12,521 nucleotides of DNA, taken from the NCBI GenBank assembly GCA_003164255.1, contig PLST01000456.1, positions 9,427-21,947 on the forward strand. Direction: 5' to 3'. Of the stretch, positions 1 to 7,045 are shown piece after piece. The notes beneath the pieces were generated by a model. The model had not been told where the DNA came from. It worked only from the letters and a program-made list of their open reading frames with translations, and searched no databases. The stretch comes from Acidobacteriaceae bacterium (GTDB lineage: Bacteria > Acidobacteriota > Terriglobia > Terriglobales > Acidobacteriaceae). Made by a program: the position numbers and the translations under genes. Every line of letters begins with the position of its first letter. Position 1 is the stretch's first letter.

Positions 1-1833
1 CAGCAACCAGCGCAAACGCCCACACAAGGCGGCATGGGCGGAATTGCCTCAGGCGTGGCAGCCAAACCGGTCTACGACGAACTGAAGCGGCCGATCACGG
101 CGGGAGGGTTTGTCGACAAGGGCCCTGTGGTGTTTGAAGACATCACCGCGAAGGCGGGACTCTCCGGCTGGATTCACAAGATGGGGGTGCCGGAAAAGAA
201 GTTCATTGTGGAGGCGAACGGGTCGGGAGTTTGCCTTGTCGACTACGACAATGATGGATGGCTCGATATTTACCTGGTGAACGGCTCGACCTTTGCGGCG
301 CTCGATGGCAAGGAAGCAACACCGCACGCGGCTCTATTCCACAACAATCATGACGGAACCTTTACGGATGTTTCTGCGAAGGCGGGCGTGATGAACGACC
401 GCTGGGGCTACGGGTGCTCGGTTGCCGACTACGATAACGATGGATGGCCGGATATCTTCGTGGGCAACTTCGGGAAGAACCGCCTGTACCACAACAACCA
501 CGACGGCACGTTTACCGATTTGGCCGAGCAGGCGGGAGTCACGTTGGGCAACTGGTCAACCGGTTCGGCTTGGGGCGACTACGACGGCGATGGCTTGCTG
601 GATCTGTACGTGTCGGGCTACGTCCATTACGACCGCAAATTGGCCGAGGAACTTGCCAATGACATGGCGAACTCGTCGTGCCAATACAGGGGTGCAACGG
701 TGAATTGCGGCCCGCGCGGGTTACCGGGCGAGGCAGACCATCTGTTCCACAACAACGGCAATGGGACGTTTACCGATGTAACCTTAAAGGCCGGCGTAGA
801 AGACAAGAACAAGTATTTCGGTTTCACCGCAATCTTCGTCGACATCAACGGGGATGGCAAGCCCGATCTTGTGGTCGGCAACGACTCGCAGCCGAACTTC
901 CTTTACATCAACAAGGGTAACGGGACTTTTGACGATCAAAGCTATATCTCCGGTTTTGGTCTGAATAAGGACGGGCGCGAAATCGCGTCTATGGGTATCA
1001 CAGCCGGCGATTACGAGAACAATGGCCTGGTCGATTTCTTCGTGACGGACTTTGGGGACGACTACAAGGTGCTTTTTCACAACGACGGCGCGGCGAGCTT
1101 TACCGATGTGAGTTACGACGTCGGAATTGCGCAAACGACAATTCCGTTCGTGGGCTGGGGTGACGGTTTCCTCGACTACGACAACGATGGCTGGCTGGAC
1201 CTGTTTATGGTCGATGGCCACGTCTACCCCCAGGTGGACCAACATGACTGGGGAACGACGTTTGCCGAGCGTCCGCTGCTGTTTCACAACGTCCCCGGTG
1301 AAGCGAAGGCGCGACGATTTGAATACGTGCCGCCGGTGAAGGGCACGGGGCTGGCAGATGTGATTCCGGCGCGCGGAGCTGCGTTTGGCGACCTGTTCAA
1401 CGACGGCAAGATCGATGTAATCATCAATCCAATCGACGGTCCTCCGGTGTTGCTGCGGAACGTGAATCCGGACCATCACCACTGGGTTGAACTGAGTCTG
1501 GTAGGTGGACCGAAGGGTCCAAGGGATGCGACCTGCGCCACGGTCTACCTGAAGGCAAACGGCTTGCGGATGCGGCAGGACGTTCTTGCCAGTGGCAGCT
1601 ATATTTCGGCAAGCGACCGGCGCCTTCACTTTGGGCTTGGCGAAGCGGCAGATGCCGGTACGGCGGAGATTCACTGGCCCGATGGCGCAAAGGAAACCCT
1701 GAAACTACCGGCGGTGGACCGCATCTACACCATCGCAGAGGGCCATGGAATTATTGGGGAATTGTGCAGCGGTAGACCGTGCACGGAGGTCAAAGCCGCG
1801 GGTTCCGTAAAGGCGGCACCGTCAGCTCAATAG
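1..1833 (+). CDS. CRTAC1-type secreted VCBS/FG-GAP repeat protein with ASPIC/UnbV domain (5'-partial)
   Basis: The frame is open from base 1, so the true start lies outside the window. The first in-frame ATG (34) is internal: the same MGGIAS stretch sits at residue 51 of the paralogue starting at 1894, behind a signal peptide. Counted from the first visible codon, seven DxDxDG-like calcium-loop motifs begin near residues 81, 143, 193, 281, 337, 392 and 464, several followed by HNNxDGTFTDV strands, as in VCBS/FG-GAP (integrin-alpha-like) propellers. Residues about 496-570 form an ASPIC/UnbV domain (SGSYISASDRRLHFGLG, then AEIHWPDGAKE). A C-terminal CxxxxC pair (LCSGRPC) is shared with the paralogue. 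The family is thought to be exported and to bind Ca2+; its role is unknown. Unusually, the usual DAxGA of the ASPIC domain reads DATCA here. The next gene starts 60 bases downstream on the same strand. Confidence 0.9.
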   Translation, partial: QQPAQTPTQGGMGGIASGVAAKPVYDELKRPITAGGFVDKGPVVFEDITAKAGLSGWIHKMGVPEKKFIVEANGSGVCLVDYDNDGWLDIYLVNGSTFAALDGKEATPHAALFHNNHDGTFTDVSAKAGVMNDRWGYGCSVADYDNDGWPDIFVGNFGKNRLYHNNHDGTFTDLAEQAGVTLGNWSTGSAWGDYDGDGLLDLYVSGYVHYDRKLAEELANDMANSSCQYRGATVNCGPRGLPGEADHLFHNNGNGTFTDVTLKAGVEDKNKYFGFTAIFVDINGDGKPDLVVGNDSQPNFLYINKGNGTFDDQSYISGFGLNKDGREIASMGITAGDYENNGLVDFFVTDFGDDYKVLFHNDGAASFTDVSYDVGIAQTTIPFVGWGDGFLDYDNDGWLDLFMVDGHVYPQVDQHDWGTTFAERPLLFHNVPGEAKARRFEYVPPVKGTGLADVIPARGAAFGDLFNDGKIDVIINPIDGPPVLLRNVNPDHHHWVELSLVGGPKGPRDATCATVYLKANGLRMRQDVLASGSYISASDRRLHFGLGEAADAGTAEIHWPDGAKETLKLPAVDRIYTIAEGHGIIGELCSGRPCTEVKAAGSVKAAPSAQ

Positions 1834-3780
1834 TTTCCTGGGCAGCGACTCGTAGCCAGCCTCCGCGTTCGACTCTTTCAAGGAGGGTCCCTGTTGTTCG
1901 CACGTTATCGGCATGCTCACCAGCGGTCCGCCAGCCGTCAGCGCCCTATCGGGATTGCCGCGGTCTTAAGCCTTTGCGTGGTAGCGACCTCTCAAGGCTG
2001 GATCGGGCAGGCGCAGGAACCCGTGAAGCCCGTCAAAGGGGGGATGGGAGGAATTGCTTCTGCCGGCACATTCGCTCCGGTATACGATGCCGAGAAGCGG
2101 CCCATCACCGCTGGAGGAATTGTCGACACGGGAACCGTGGTTTTCGAAGATGTGACCAAGGGCGCAGGTCTGGCTTCGTGGAATCACGTCATGGGCACTC
2201 CTCAAAAGAAATTCATTCTGGAAACGGACGGATCGGGCGTCGGACTGATTGACTATGACAATGATGGATGGCTCGATATCTACCTCGTGAACGGGTCCAC
2301 CTACAACGCCCTTGAAGGCAAGGAAGAACCGCCGCATGCGGCCCTGTTTCATAACAACCATGACGGGACGTTTACCAACGTTACAGAAAAAGCCGGCGTC
2401 GCGAATGATCGATGGGGATTCGGTGTTGCCATCGGTGACTATGACAATGACGGCTGGCCGGATATATTTGTGGCCAACTTCGGCAAGAACCGTCTCTATC
2501 ACAACAATCATGACGGAACGTTTACCGATGTTGCGGAACAGGCTGGAGTGACGTTGGGCAACTGGTCTGACGGAGCAACCTGGGGCGATTACGACGGCGA
2601 TGGCCGGCTGGACCTGTTTGTCTCCGGATATGTCCATGATGACATTCACAACCAGCCAAGTTCTGAAGTGGGCGCGACGAATCCAGCCTTTTGCCAGATG
2701 CGTGGCGAGCCAGTGGAGTGCGGGCCACGCGGGCTGCAAGGCGAACCCGACCACCTGTTCCACAATGATGGAAATGGGAAGTTCACCGATGTCAGTAAAC
2801 AGGCGGGAGTGTCCGATCCTGAAGGGTATTACGGATTCACTTCGATCTTTGTGGATGTGAACAACGACGGCAAAGTGGACTTGATGGTTGCGAACGACTC
2901 CGAGCGCAATTTTCTCTATATCAATAAGGGCGACGGCACTTTCGACGATCAGAGCCTCATCTCCGGATTTGCTTTCAACAGCGATGGCCGTGAGATCGCC
3001 TCCATGGGATTGGGCGTAGGCGACTATCTGAACAATGGCCGTGTGGATGTTCTGGTGACAGATTTTTCAGACGACTACAAGGCTCTGTATCGAAACGATG
3101 GCGACGCCAGCTTTACTGAAGCGGCCCGAGACGCGGGAATTGCTCAGATCCCCGTGCCGTTTGTCGGTTGGGGAGCCGGCCTGTTCGACTACGACAACGA
3201 TGGCTGGAAAGACGCGATGATGGTGAACGGCCACGTCTATCCCCAGGTTGACGATCATGATTGGGGCACGACATACGCCCAACGTCCGCTGCTGTTTCAC
3301 AACAACCACAAAGGCAAGTTTGACTACGTACCGCCAGTAAAGGGGTCCGGTCTCGCGGTGGTCACCAGGGGACGTGGAGCGGCTTTCGGCGATCTGTTCA
3401 ACAACGGAAAAATCGATGTGGTCATCAATCCGGTGGATGGACCTCCGGTGTTGCTGAAGAACGTCAATCCGGATCATCACCATTGGGTTGAATTGAAACT
3501 TGTGGGCGGGCCCAGGAGCCCACGGGATGCTGTCGGCGCAACCGTGTATCTGACTGCCAATGGCATTCGTCAGCGCGAGGATGTGATGAGCGGAGGCAGT
3601 TACATCTCATCCAACGACCAGCGCCCGCACTTTGGCCTTGGTGATGCAACCGATGCCGGAACCGCAGAAATTCATTGGCCCTCGGGAGCAAAGGAGATTG
3701 TGAAATTGCGAGGCGTCGATCGCATTTTCACGATCAAAGAGGGGCAGGGGATCACGGGCGCGCTTTGTGGCTCGTCTCCA
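34..3780 (+). repeat. Tandem gene duplication: two collinear copies of about 1.75 kb
   Basis: Positions 34 to about 1780 and 2044 to about 3780 encode collinear proteins with long identical blocks, such as DYDNDGWLDIYLVNGS, DGTFTD and GPPVLL(R/K)NVNPDHHHWVEL. DNA similarity is also clear in these blocks, while third positions differ widely, so the duplication is not recent. The N-terminal leader of copy 2 (1894-2043) has only a short visible counterpart in copy 1 because of the window edge. Confidence 0.85.
1887..1896 (+). promoter_or_regulatory. Shine-Dalgarno/TTG start region of the second CRTAC1 gene
   Basis: AGGAGGG lies at 1881-1887, seven to eight bases before a TTG at 1894-1896. No in-frame ATG lies between this point and the hydrophobic signal sequence, so the strong SD decides for the TTG start. 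The signal peptide it yields (basic residues, then a hydrophobic stretch ending near GQAQ) supports the choice. Confidence 0.75.
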
Positions 3781-3834
3781 TGCGCCCCCGGTGCGAAGAG
3801 CGTTCCGCGTAACGGGCAAGGTGATTTGAAGTAA
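1894..3834 (+). CDS. CRTAC1-type secreted VCBS/FG-GAP repeat protein with ASPIC/UnbV domain
   Basis: This 646-residue protein starts at TTG 1894 behind AGGAGGG. Residues 1-42 form a Sec signal peptide: Arg/His-rich n-region, hydrophobic core IGIAAVLSLCVVAT, likely cleavage near WIGQA. Seven DxDxDG or DxxNDG loops begin near residues 120, 182, 232, 321, 377, 432 and 500, consistent with a VCBS/FG-GAP beta-propeller. Residues about 532-606 form an ASPIC/UnbV domain (RDAVGATVYL, GGSYISSNDQRPHFGLG, AEIHWPSGAKE). Two cysteine pairs, FCQMRGEPVEC and LCGSSPC, could form disulfides outside the cell. It is collinear with the preceding gene from MGGIAS to the C-terminal CxxxxC, differing mainly in a few extra residues near the FCQ motif, so the two look like a tandem duplication. 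Calcium binding is inferred from the loops; the substrate or partner is unknown. A TPR gene follows in the same direction. Confidence 0.92.
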   Translation: MFARYRHAHQRSASRQRPIGIAAVLSLCVVATSQGWIGQAQEPVKPVKGGMGGIASAGTFAPVYDAEKRPITAGGIVDTGTVVFEDVTKGAGLASWNHVMGTPQKKFILETDGSGVGLIDYDNDGWLDIYLVNGSTYNALEGKEEPPHAALFHNNHDGTFTNVTEKAGVANDRWGFGVAIGDYDNDGWPDIFVANFGKNRLYHNNHDGTFTDVAEQAGVTLGNWSDGATWGDYDGDGRLDLFVSGYVHDDIHNQPSSEVGATNPAFCQMRGEPVECGPRGLQGEPDHLFHNDGNGKFTDVSKQAGVSDPEGYYGFTSIFVDVNNDGKVDLMVANDSERNFLYINKGDGTFDDQSLISGFAFNSDGREIASMGLGVGDYLNNGRVDVLVTDFSDDYKALYRNDGDASFTEAARDAGIAQIPVPFVGWGAGLFDYDNDGWKDAMMVNGHVYPQVDDHDWGTTYAQRPLLFHNNHKGKFDYVPPVKGSGLAVVTRGRGAAFGDLFNNGKIDVVINPVDGPPVLLKNVNPDHHHWVELKLVGGPRSPRDAVGATVYLTANGIRQREDVMSGGSYISSNDQRPHFGLGDATDAGTAEIHWPSGAKEIVKLRGVDRIFTIKEGQGITGALCGSSPCAPGAKSVPRNGQGDLK

Positions 3835-3928
3835 GACAAGCCGGGGTAACGAGACGGCACCCTCACATCAGCGTCGCGAATGACGGTAAAATTGAAGTAC
3901 TCACCTGGTGGACCCAAGTGCAACATCA

Positions 3929-3948
3929 ATGGGAAGAAAATCTCCCAT
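3929..3948 (+). other. Small inverted repeat just upstream of the TPR gene's ribosome binding site
   Basis: ATGGGA (3929-3934) and TCCCAT (3943-3948) can pair as a 6-bp stem with an 8-base A-rich loop. The stem ends two bases before the AAGGAGG Shine-Dalgarno at 3951-3957. It is too short and lacks a U-run, so it is not a terminator. It may be chance or a weak modulator of translation. Confidence 0.3.
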
Positions 3949-3950
3949 CC

Positions 3951-3966
3951 AAGGAGGCGGGAGATG
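3951..3966 (+). promoter_or_regulatory. Shine-Dalgarno deciding the TPR gene start
   Basis: AAGGAGG at 3951-3957 is followed after six bases by ATG 3964. The upstream in-frame ATG at 3880 has no comparable SD, and it would add 28 residues of polar, basic sequence before the signal peptide. Confidence 0.75.
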
Positions 3967-5517
3967 GCGAACTGGCTAAGGATGCGGAGTCACCTAGCGT
4001 CCGGCTTTTCTGTCTCTGGGCAGGCGGCGGGCAGAGGTTGCATCATCGCACTGGGCCTTTGCATCGGGATCTGCTGCGTCGCACGTGGAGGTCTTGTTGC
4101 AGCCGCGCAGCAGACTGGCGGACCTGTTGCATCCATTGAATCCCTGATTCGATCAGAGGAATACGATCGAGCCCTGCAGTTGGCCAAGTCTCAACTCCAA
4201 GCAAAACCGAACGATTTTCGACTTTGGACCCTGGAAGGGATTATCTACTCGCTCAAGGGCGAGAAAACAGACGCAATCGGTTCTTTCGACAAAGCACTGC
4301 GTCTTTCGCCTGCATACATGCCGGCGCTGAAGGGTGAAGTTCAACTTTTCTATGACTCCAGTGACAAACGTGCGACTCCGCAGCTCGAGCGGATTCTGAA
4401 GGCAGATCCAAACGATCTCACCGCTCAGGAAATGCTTGCAATGCTCCAAAAGAAACAGGGCGATTGCCGCGCCGCGAATGAGCATTTCGCAATCAGCTTC
4501 AGTCAGATGGGAACCCATCCTGAGACGCTTGAGGCCTATGGCTATTGCCTTGTACAGATGAAGGATTTTGAGAAAGCAGTTACGATCTTTCAAGAACTCG
4601 CCGACCTGCTTCCTGACCGCACCTATCCTAAATATGATCTAGCGGTCGTGTTGATCGCATCGAATCAAAACGAAGCCGCGTTGCAAGTGCTTGCGCCCTT
4701 GGTTACGGCCGATCAACAGGATCCGGACATACTAAGCCTTGCCTCACAGGCTTATGAGGCAATCGGAAACACGCCAAAAGCCGTAGCGCTCCTTCGCCAG
4801 GCAATCGTCTTGAGCCCAACGACAGCAAGCTACTACGTGATGTTTTCAGAGATCTGCCTGACGCATGATTCTTTCCAGGCTGGAATCGACATGATTGATG
4901 CCGGATTGCAGCGAATCCCAAATGAGTCAGCTCTCTATATCTCCCGCGGAATTCTTTATGCTCAGTTGGCGGAGTACGACAAGGCGGAAGACGATTTCAA
5001 GCGGGTGGAACAGCTGGATTCAGCGCAAAGCATCAGTTCTTACGCCGGTGACCTCACAGAAGTAATGAAGAACAATCCGGACCAGGCGCTGGCCAAACTG
5101 CGAACCCAACTCAAGGCGCAGCCGGAAAACCCGATGTTGAATTACCTTCTGGCCCAACTTCTAATAAATCAGGGTCCAGCAGCGGGAAGCGATGAGTTCA
5201 AAGAAGCGATGAGGGCGGCTCTGGTCACCATCAAGCTGCAGCCGGATCATGTGGACTCCCGGGACTTGCTTGCAAGCATGTACATGAGGACTGGACAGTA
5301 CGATCTGGCGATTGAACAATGCAAGATTGCACTCAAGTACTCACCGTCCGACGAGACCGCGATGTATCACCTGATCATCTCGATGCGCCATACCGGACAC
5401 ACGGACGATTTAAAGCCCCTGGTGGATCGCCTTGCGGTATTACACCAAGAGTCAGCAAAGCATGAAACGGAAAGAAAGCAATACCGGCTCGTTGTGGAGC
5501 CGGCGCCAGCAAAGTAG
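3964..5517 (+). CDS. Secreted tetratricopeptide repeat (TPR) protein
   Basis: Starting at ATG 3964 (SD AAGGAGG, spacing 6) gives 517 residues; a longer in-frame form from ATG 3880 is possible but less likely. Residues about 23-48 form a hydrophobic, cysteine-rich signal segment (CIIALGLCIGICCVA) ending in VAAAQQ, a plausible signal peptidase I site. From about residue 57 to near the C terminus the protein is a run of helical TPR-like hairpins, for example EEYDRALQLAKSQL, EKTDAIGSFDKALRLSP, KDFEKAVTIFQELADLLP, NTPKAVALLRQAIVLSP, AEYDKAEDDFKRVEQLD and GQYDLAIEQCKIALKYSP. No enzymatic domain is seen. TPR arrays act as protein-binding scaffolds, so a periplasmic or extracellular partner role with the two upstream CRTAC1 proteins is an inference from position. 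The gap to the preceding gene is 129 bases with no clear terminator, so co-transcription is possible. Confidence 0.9.
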   Translation: MANWLRMRSHLASGFSVSGQAAGRGCIIALGLCIGICCVARGGLVAAAQQTGGPVASIESLIRSEEYDRALQLAKSQLQAKPNDFRLWTLEGIIYSLKGEKTDAIGSFDKALRLSPAYMPALKGEVQLFYDSSDKRATPQLERILKADPNDLTAQEMLAMLQKKQGDCRAANEHFAISFSQMGTHPETLEAYGYCLVQMKDFEKAVTIFQELADLLPDRTYPKYDLAVVLIASNQNEAALQVLAPLVTADQQDPDILSLASQAYEAIGNTPKAVALLRQAIVLSPTTASYYVMFSEICLTHDSFQAGIDMIDAGLQRIPNESALYISRGILYAQLAEYDKAEDDFKRVEQLDSAQSISSYAGDLTEVMKNNPDQALAKLRTQLKAQPENPMLNYLLAQLLINQGPAAGSDEFKEAMRAALVTIKLQPDHVDSRDLLASMYMRTGQYDLAIEQCKIALKYSPSDETAMYHLIISMRHTGHTDDLKPLVDRLAVLHQESAKHETERKQYRLVVEPAPAK

Positions 5518-6056
5518 AGGGTCTACCGGGCTACCTTCCCGCTCCGAAAGATCGAAAAACGCACTCCTGAAGGCGGCAGTCTGCATTGCTGATTCGCGCA
5601 TACGAATAGGGTGTTTGTCGAGTCGCAAGGGAAACGGCAGGCATCCAGGAAAAGAGAAAGCGTTTAGCTTGCATTTGGCTCGCAGCCAAGTCCAAACCTT
5701 CGACATCTCAACAGCGACCGTGCAGCGTGTGCTTCGAATGCAGGCGGCACAAGCAGAAGTGCTGGAAGCACTCGATAAGACAGCCTGAAACCAGTCCACT
5801 AACCCTGTGACAAAAGGGGTCCAAAAACCCGCCCTACAAACCCTGTCAAATCAATGGCCGGATCTCACGATCCGGCCGTTTGGAAAGGTATGCGTCAGGT
5901 CGCGGTTGAGGATTCGCGCTCAGGGGCAAGTTTGCCGGAAACAACCCGCGCCCGGATCAGGAGTTGCTTCTTTGACAACCTGGGCTGCAGGCATACGCTC
6001 TTTTTCGAGCAGCGCATGGTCTCTTTTTCCAACAAATCTGCCAGCCGATTCGGCGC
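5518..6056. other. Gene-poor interval between the TPR and cytochrome genes
   Basis: No convincing full gene lies here. An open plus-strand frame ends with TGA at 5786-5788. Its first part overlaps the TPR gene and looks random, but its last part (about 5640-5785) contains FDISTATVQRVLRMQ, which resembles a helix-turn-helix of the kind found in recombinases and transposases. The interval also has a near-direct repeat, ACCCTGTGACA and ACCCTGTCAAA (about 5802 and 5840), and the hairpin at 5856-5877. From 5880 to 6056 I see nothing recognisable. Confidence 0.5.
5856..5877. terminator. Strong hairpin, probable (possibly bidirectional) transcription terminator
   Basis: GGCCGGATC (5856-5864), loop TCAC, and GATCCGGCC (5869-5877) form a perfect 9-bp GC-rich stem. 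The plus strand continues GTTTGG. The minus strand continues ATTGATTTG, so the U-tract is short on both sides. It sits between two convergent genes, the TPR gene (+) and the cytochrome gene (-), where a shared terminator is expected. Confidence 0.6.
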
Positions 6057-6812
6057 TTATTTGCAGTCGTTCCGCAATACTGGTGCGCCAGGAATGTCAG
6101 TATCGATGCAGGGAATGGCGCTTAGATACTCGTAGATGGCGCGGATGTCCTCGTCCGTCATGTGTTGATGGACGGGCCACGGCATCACCTGCAGCACATC
6201 TCCGTTGAATGGAGGCAGAAGGCAGTTGCCGTCTGGAGCTCCCGAACAGTTTGGATGAACTTGATCGTAGTCTTTTCCGGTGCGCAGAATGGTGAGGAAC
6301 TCCTCAAACGTGCGGCCTCCTGCCGGCCGCCCGATCTTGTCTGGGGTCAAGTTACGGGAGTAAAGGTGCGGCAACTCTCCCTTGCTGCCAAACGGTCCGA
6401 AGTCCCGGCCGCCGCCCAGGTAGGTGGCTGGATTCACCTCCTGCATCCCGGTGTATGGACCATTTGGAGGAGACAGCAGGTAGGGATTCCCAGGTCCAAT
6501 GTACTCGGTCGCCGGACCCTGGCTATGACATCCATTGCAGTCCGCGTGCGCGTTCACGATGTAGCTGCCCAATCCAACCAACCTTCGATCTCTGTGATCG
6601 AAGTTGAGGGGAACCGGTGCGATGCTCAAACCGATCCTCGCCTTGACCTCATCCTGGTCGCGATCAAAATCCGACCGCGCGCTCACGCGAGGCGTCCTGA
6701 ACAGCACCATCAAGAGGGCGATTGTAAAGAGCGCCGCAGAAGCGCTCAGAAGTTTGAAAACTGGTTTCGCCTTCATTGACAGAGCTGGAACAGCAAGCAA
6801 TTTCAAAAGCAT
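6057..6812 (-). CDS. Exported single-haem c-type cytochrome
   Basis: The 251-residue reading starts at ATG 6812-6810, with AGGAGG at 6829-6824 (spacing 11); a GTG at 6818-6816 is an alternative. The frame stays open farther upstream, but that stretch has no SD and would remove the N-terminal signal position. Residues about 20-45 carry a hydrophobic segment (KLLSASAALFTIALLMVLF) serving as signal or membrane anchor. One haem site, CNGCH, is at 92-96, preceded by GLGSYIVNAHAD. The likely axial methionine is in QVMPWPV (about residue 210), followed by MTDEDIRAIYEYLSAIPC, a typical terminal helix of class I cytochromes. Conserved-looking stretches are SRNLTPDKIGRPAGGRTFEEF and LRTGKD. Four further cysteines (near 189, 197, 235 and 250) suggest two disulfides. 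The likely role is electron transfer outside the membrane. No dehydrogenase or oxidase partner is nearby. Confidence 0.88.
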   Translation of the reverse strand: MLLKLLAVPALSMKAKPVFKLLSASAALFTIALLMVLFRTPRVSARSDFDRDQDEVKARIGLSIAPVPLNFDHRDRRLVGLGSYIVNAHADCNGCHSQGPATEYIGPGNPYLLSPPNGPYTGMQEVNPATYLGGGRDFGPFGSKGELPHLYSRNLTPDKIGRPAGGRTFEEFLTILRTGKDYDQVHPNCSGAPDGNCLLPPFNGDVLQVMPWPVHQHMTDEDIRAIYEYLSAIPCIDTDIPGAPVLRNDCK

Positions 6813-6829
6813 GTTCACACGAACCTCCT

Positions 6830-6846
6830 GCAGGCCGAGGGCCTGC
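6830..6846 (-). promoter_or_regulatory. GC-rich hairpin touching the cytochrome gene's Shine-Dalgarno
   Basis: On the minus strand GCAGGCC, loop CTC, and GGCCTGC form a perfect 7-bp stem with a 3-base loop. The AGGAGG of the ribosome binding site begins at the very next base. A stem this strong right next to the SD could limit ribosome access. There is no U-run, so it is not a classical terminator. The regulatory role is inferred. Confidence 0.45.
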
Positions 6847-6933
6847 GTCCAGTTTTTGGTTTCGACAGCTAACTGAGATTTGGGCCCGATCGTAGGTGAA
6901 ATGGGGAAGCCCTGAAAACGACTGGTGGCCTGA

Positions 6934-6963
6934 ATGGTAGGGCTCATTGGATAACGATGTCAA
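6934..6963 (-). promoter_or_regulatory. Candidate sigma-70-type promoter for the cytochrome gene
   Basis: Reading the minus strand, TTGACA (6963-6958) is a perfect -35 box. It is followed after 18 bases by TACCAT (6939-6934), a four-of-six match to TATAAT. Transcription from here would leave a leader of roughly 115 bases containing the hairpin at 6830-6846. This would uncouple the cytochrome from the upstream amidohydrolase fragment. Confidence 0.45.
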
Positions 6964-7045
6964 CAGAATTGTTCTCGCATTTTGCGCACCCCCGAAATGA
7001 TTTCCTTGTTACCGTCTATCCGTGCATCGATCCTCGGCGGGCTCT

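Noticed and set aside
784..1674. Long minus-strand open frame of 296 codons inside the first CRTAC1 gene
   Set aside because: It is fully antisense to a gene with clear repeats and domain motifs, and its translation (Val/Arg/His-rich) has no recognisable motif. The GAC/GGC-rich repeat codons keep the opposite strand free of stops.
1966..2763. Minus-strand open frame of 265 codons inside the second CRTAC1 gene
   Set aside because: Same cause as the antisense frame in the first copy. It exists because the two genes are paralogues, not because it is coding.
34..3834. Repeated DxDxDG motifs as EF-hand or RTX calcium repeats
   Set aside because: The spacing (about 50-60 residues), the following strand pattern (LDIYLVN, HNNHDGTF) and the terminal ASPIC/UnbV domain fit VCBS/FG-GAP propellers, not EF-hands or GGxGxDxUx RTX nonapeptides.
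3880..3963. TAAAAT at 3887-3892 as a -10 box for the TPR gene
   Set aside because: No acceptable -35 box lies 16-18 bases upstream, so I do not call a promoter.
5854..6135. Plus-strand open frame of 93 codons after the hairpin
   Set aside because: It begins inside the terminator stem, overlaps the 3' end of the cytochrome gene and shows no motif or SD.
6162..6779. Plus-strand open frame of 205 codons opposite the cytochrome gene
   Set aside because: The minus strand has CNGCH, the Met loop, a signal segment and an SD. The plus-strand translation has no family features.
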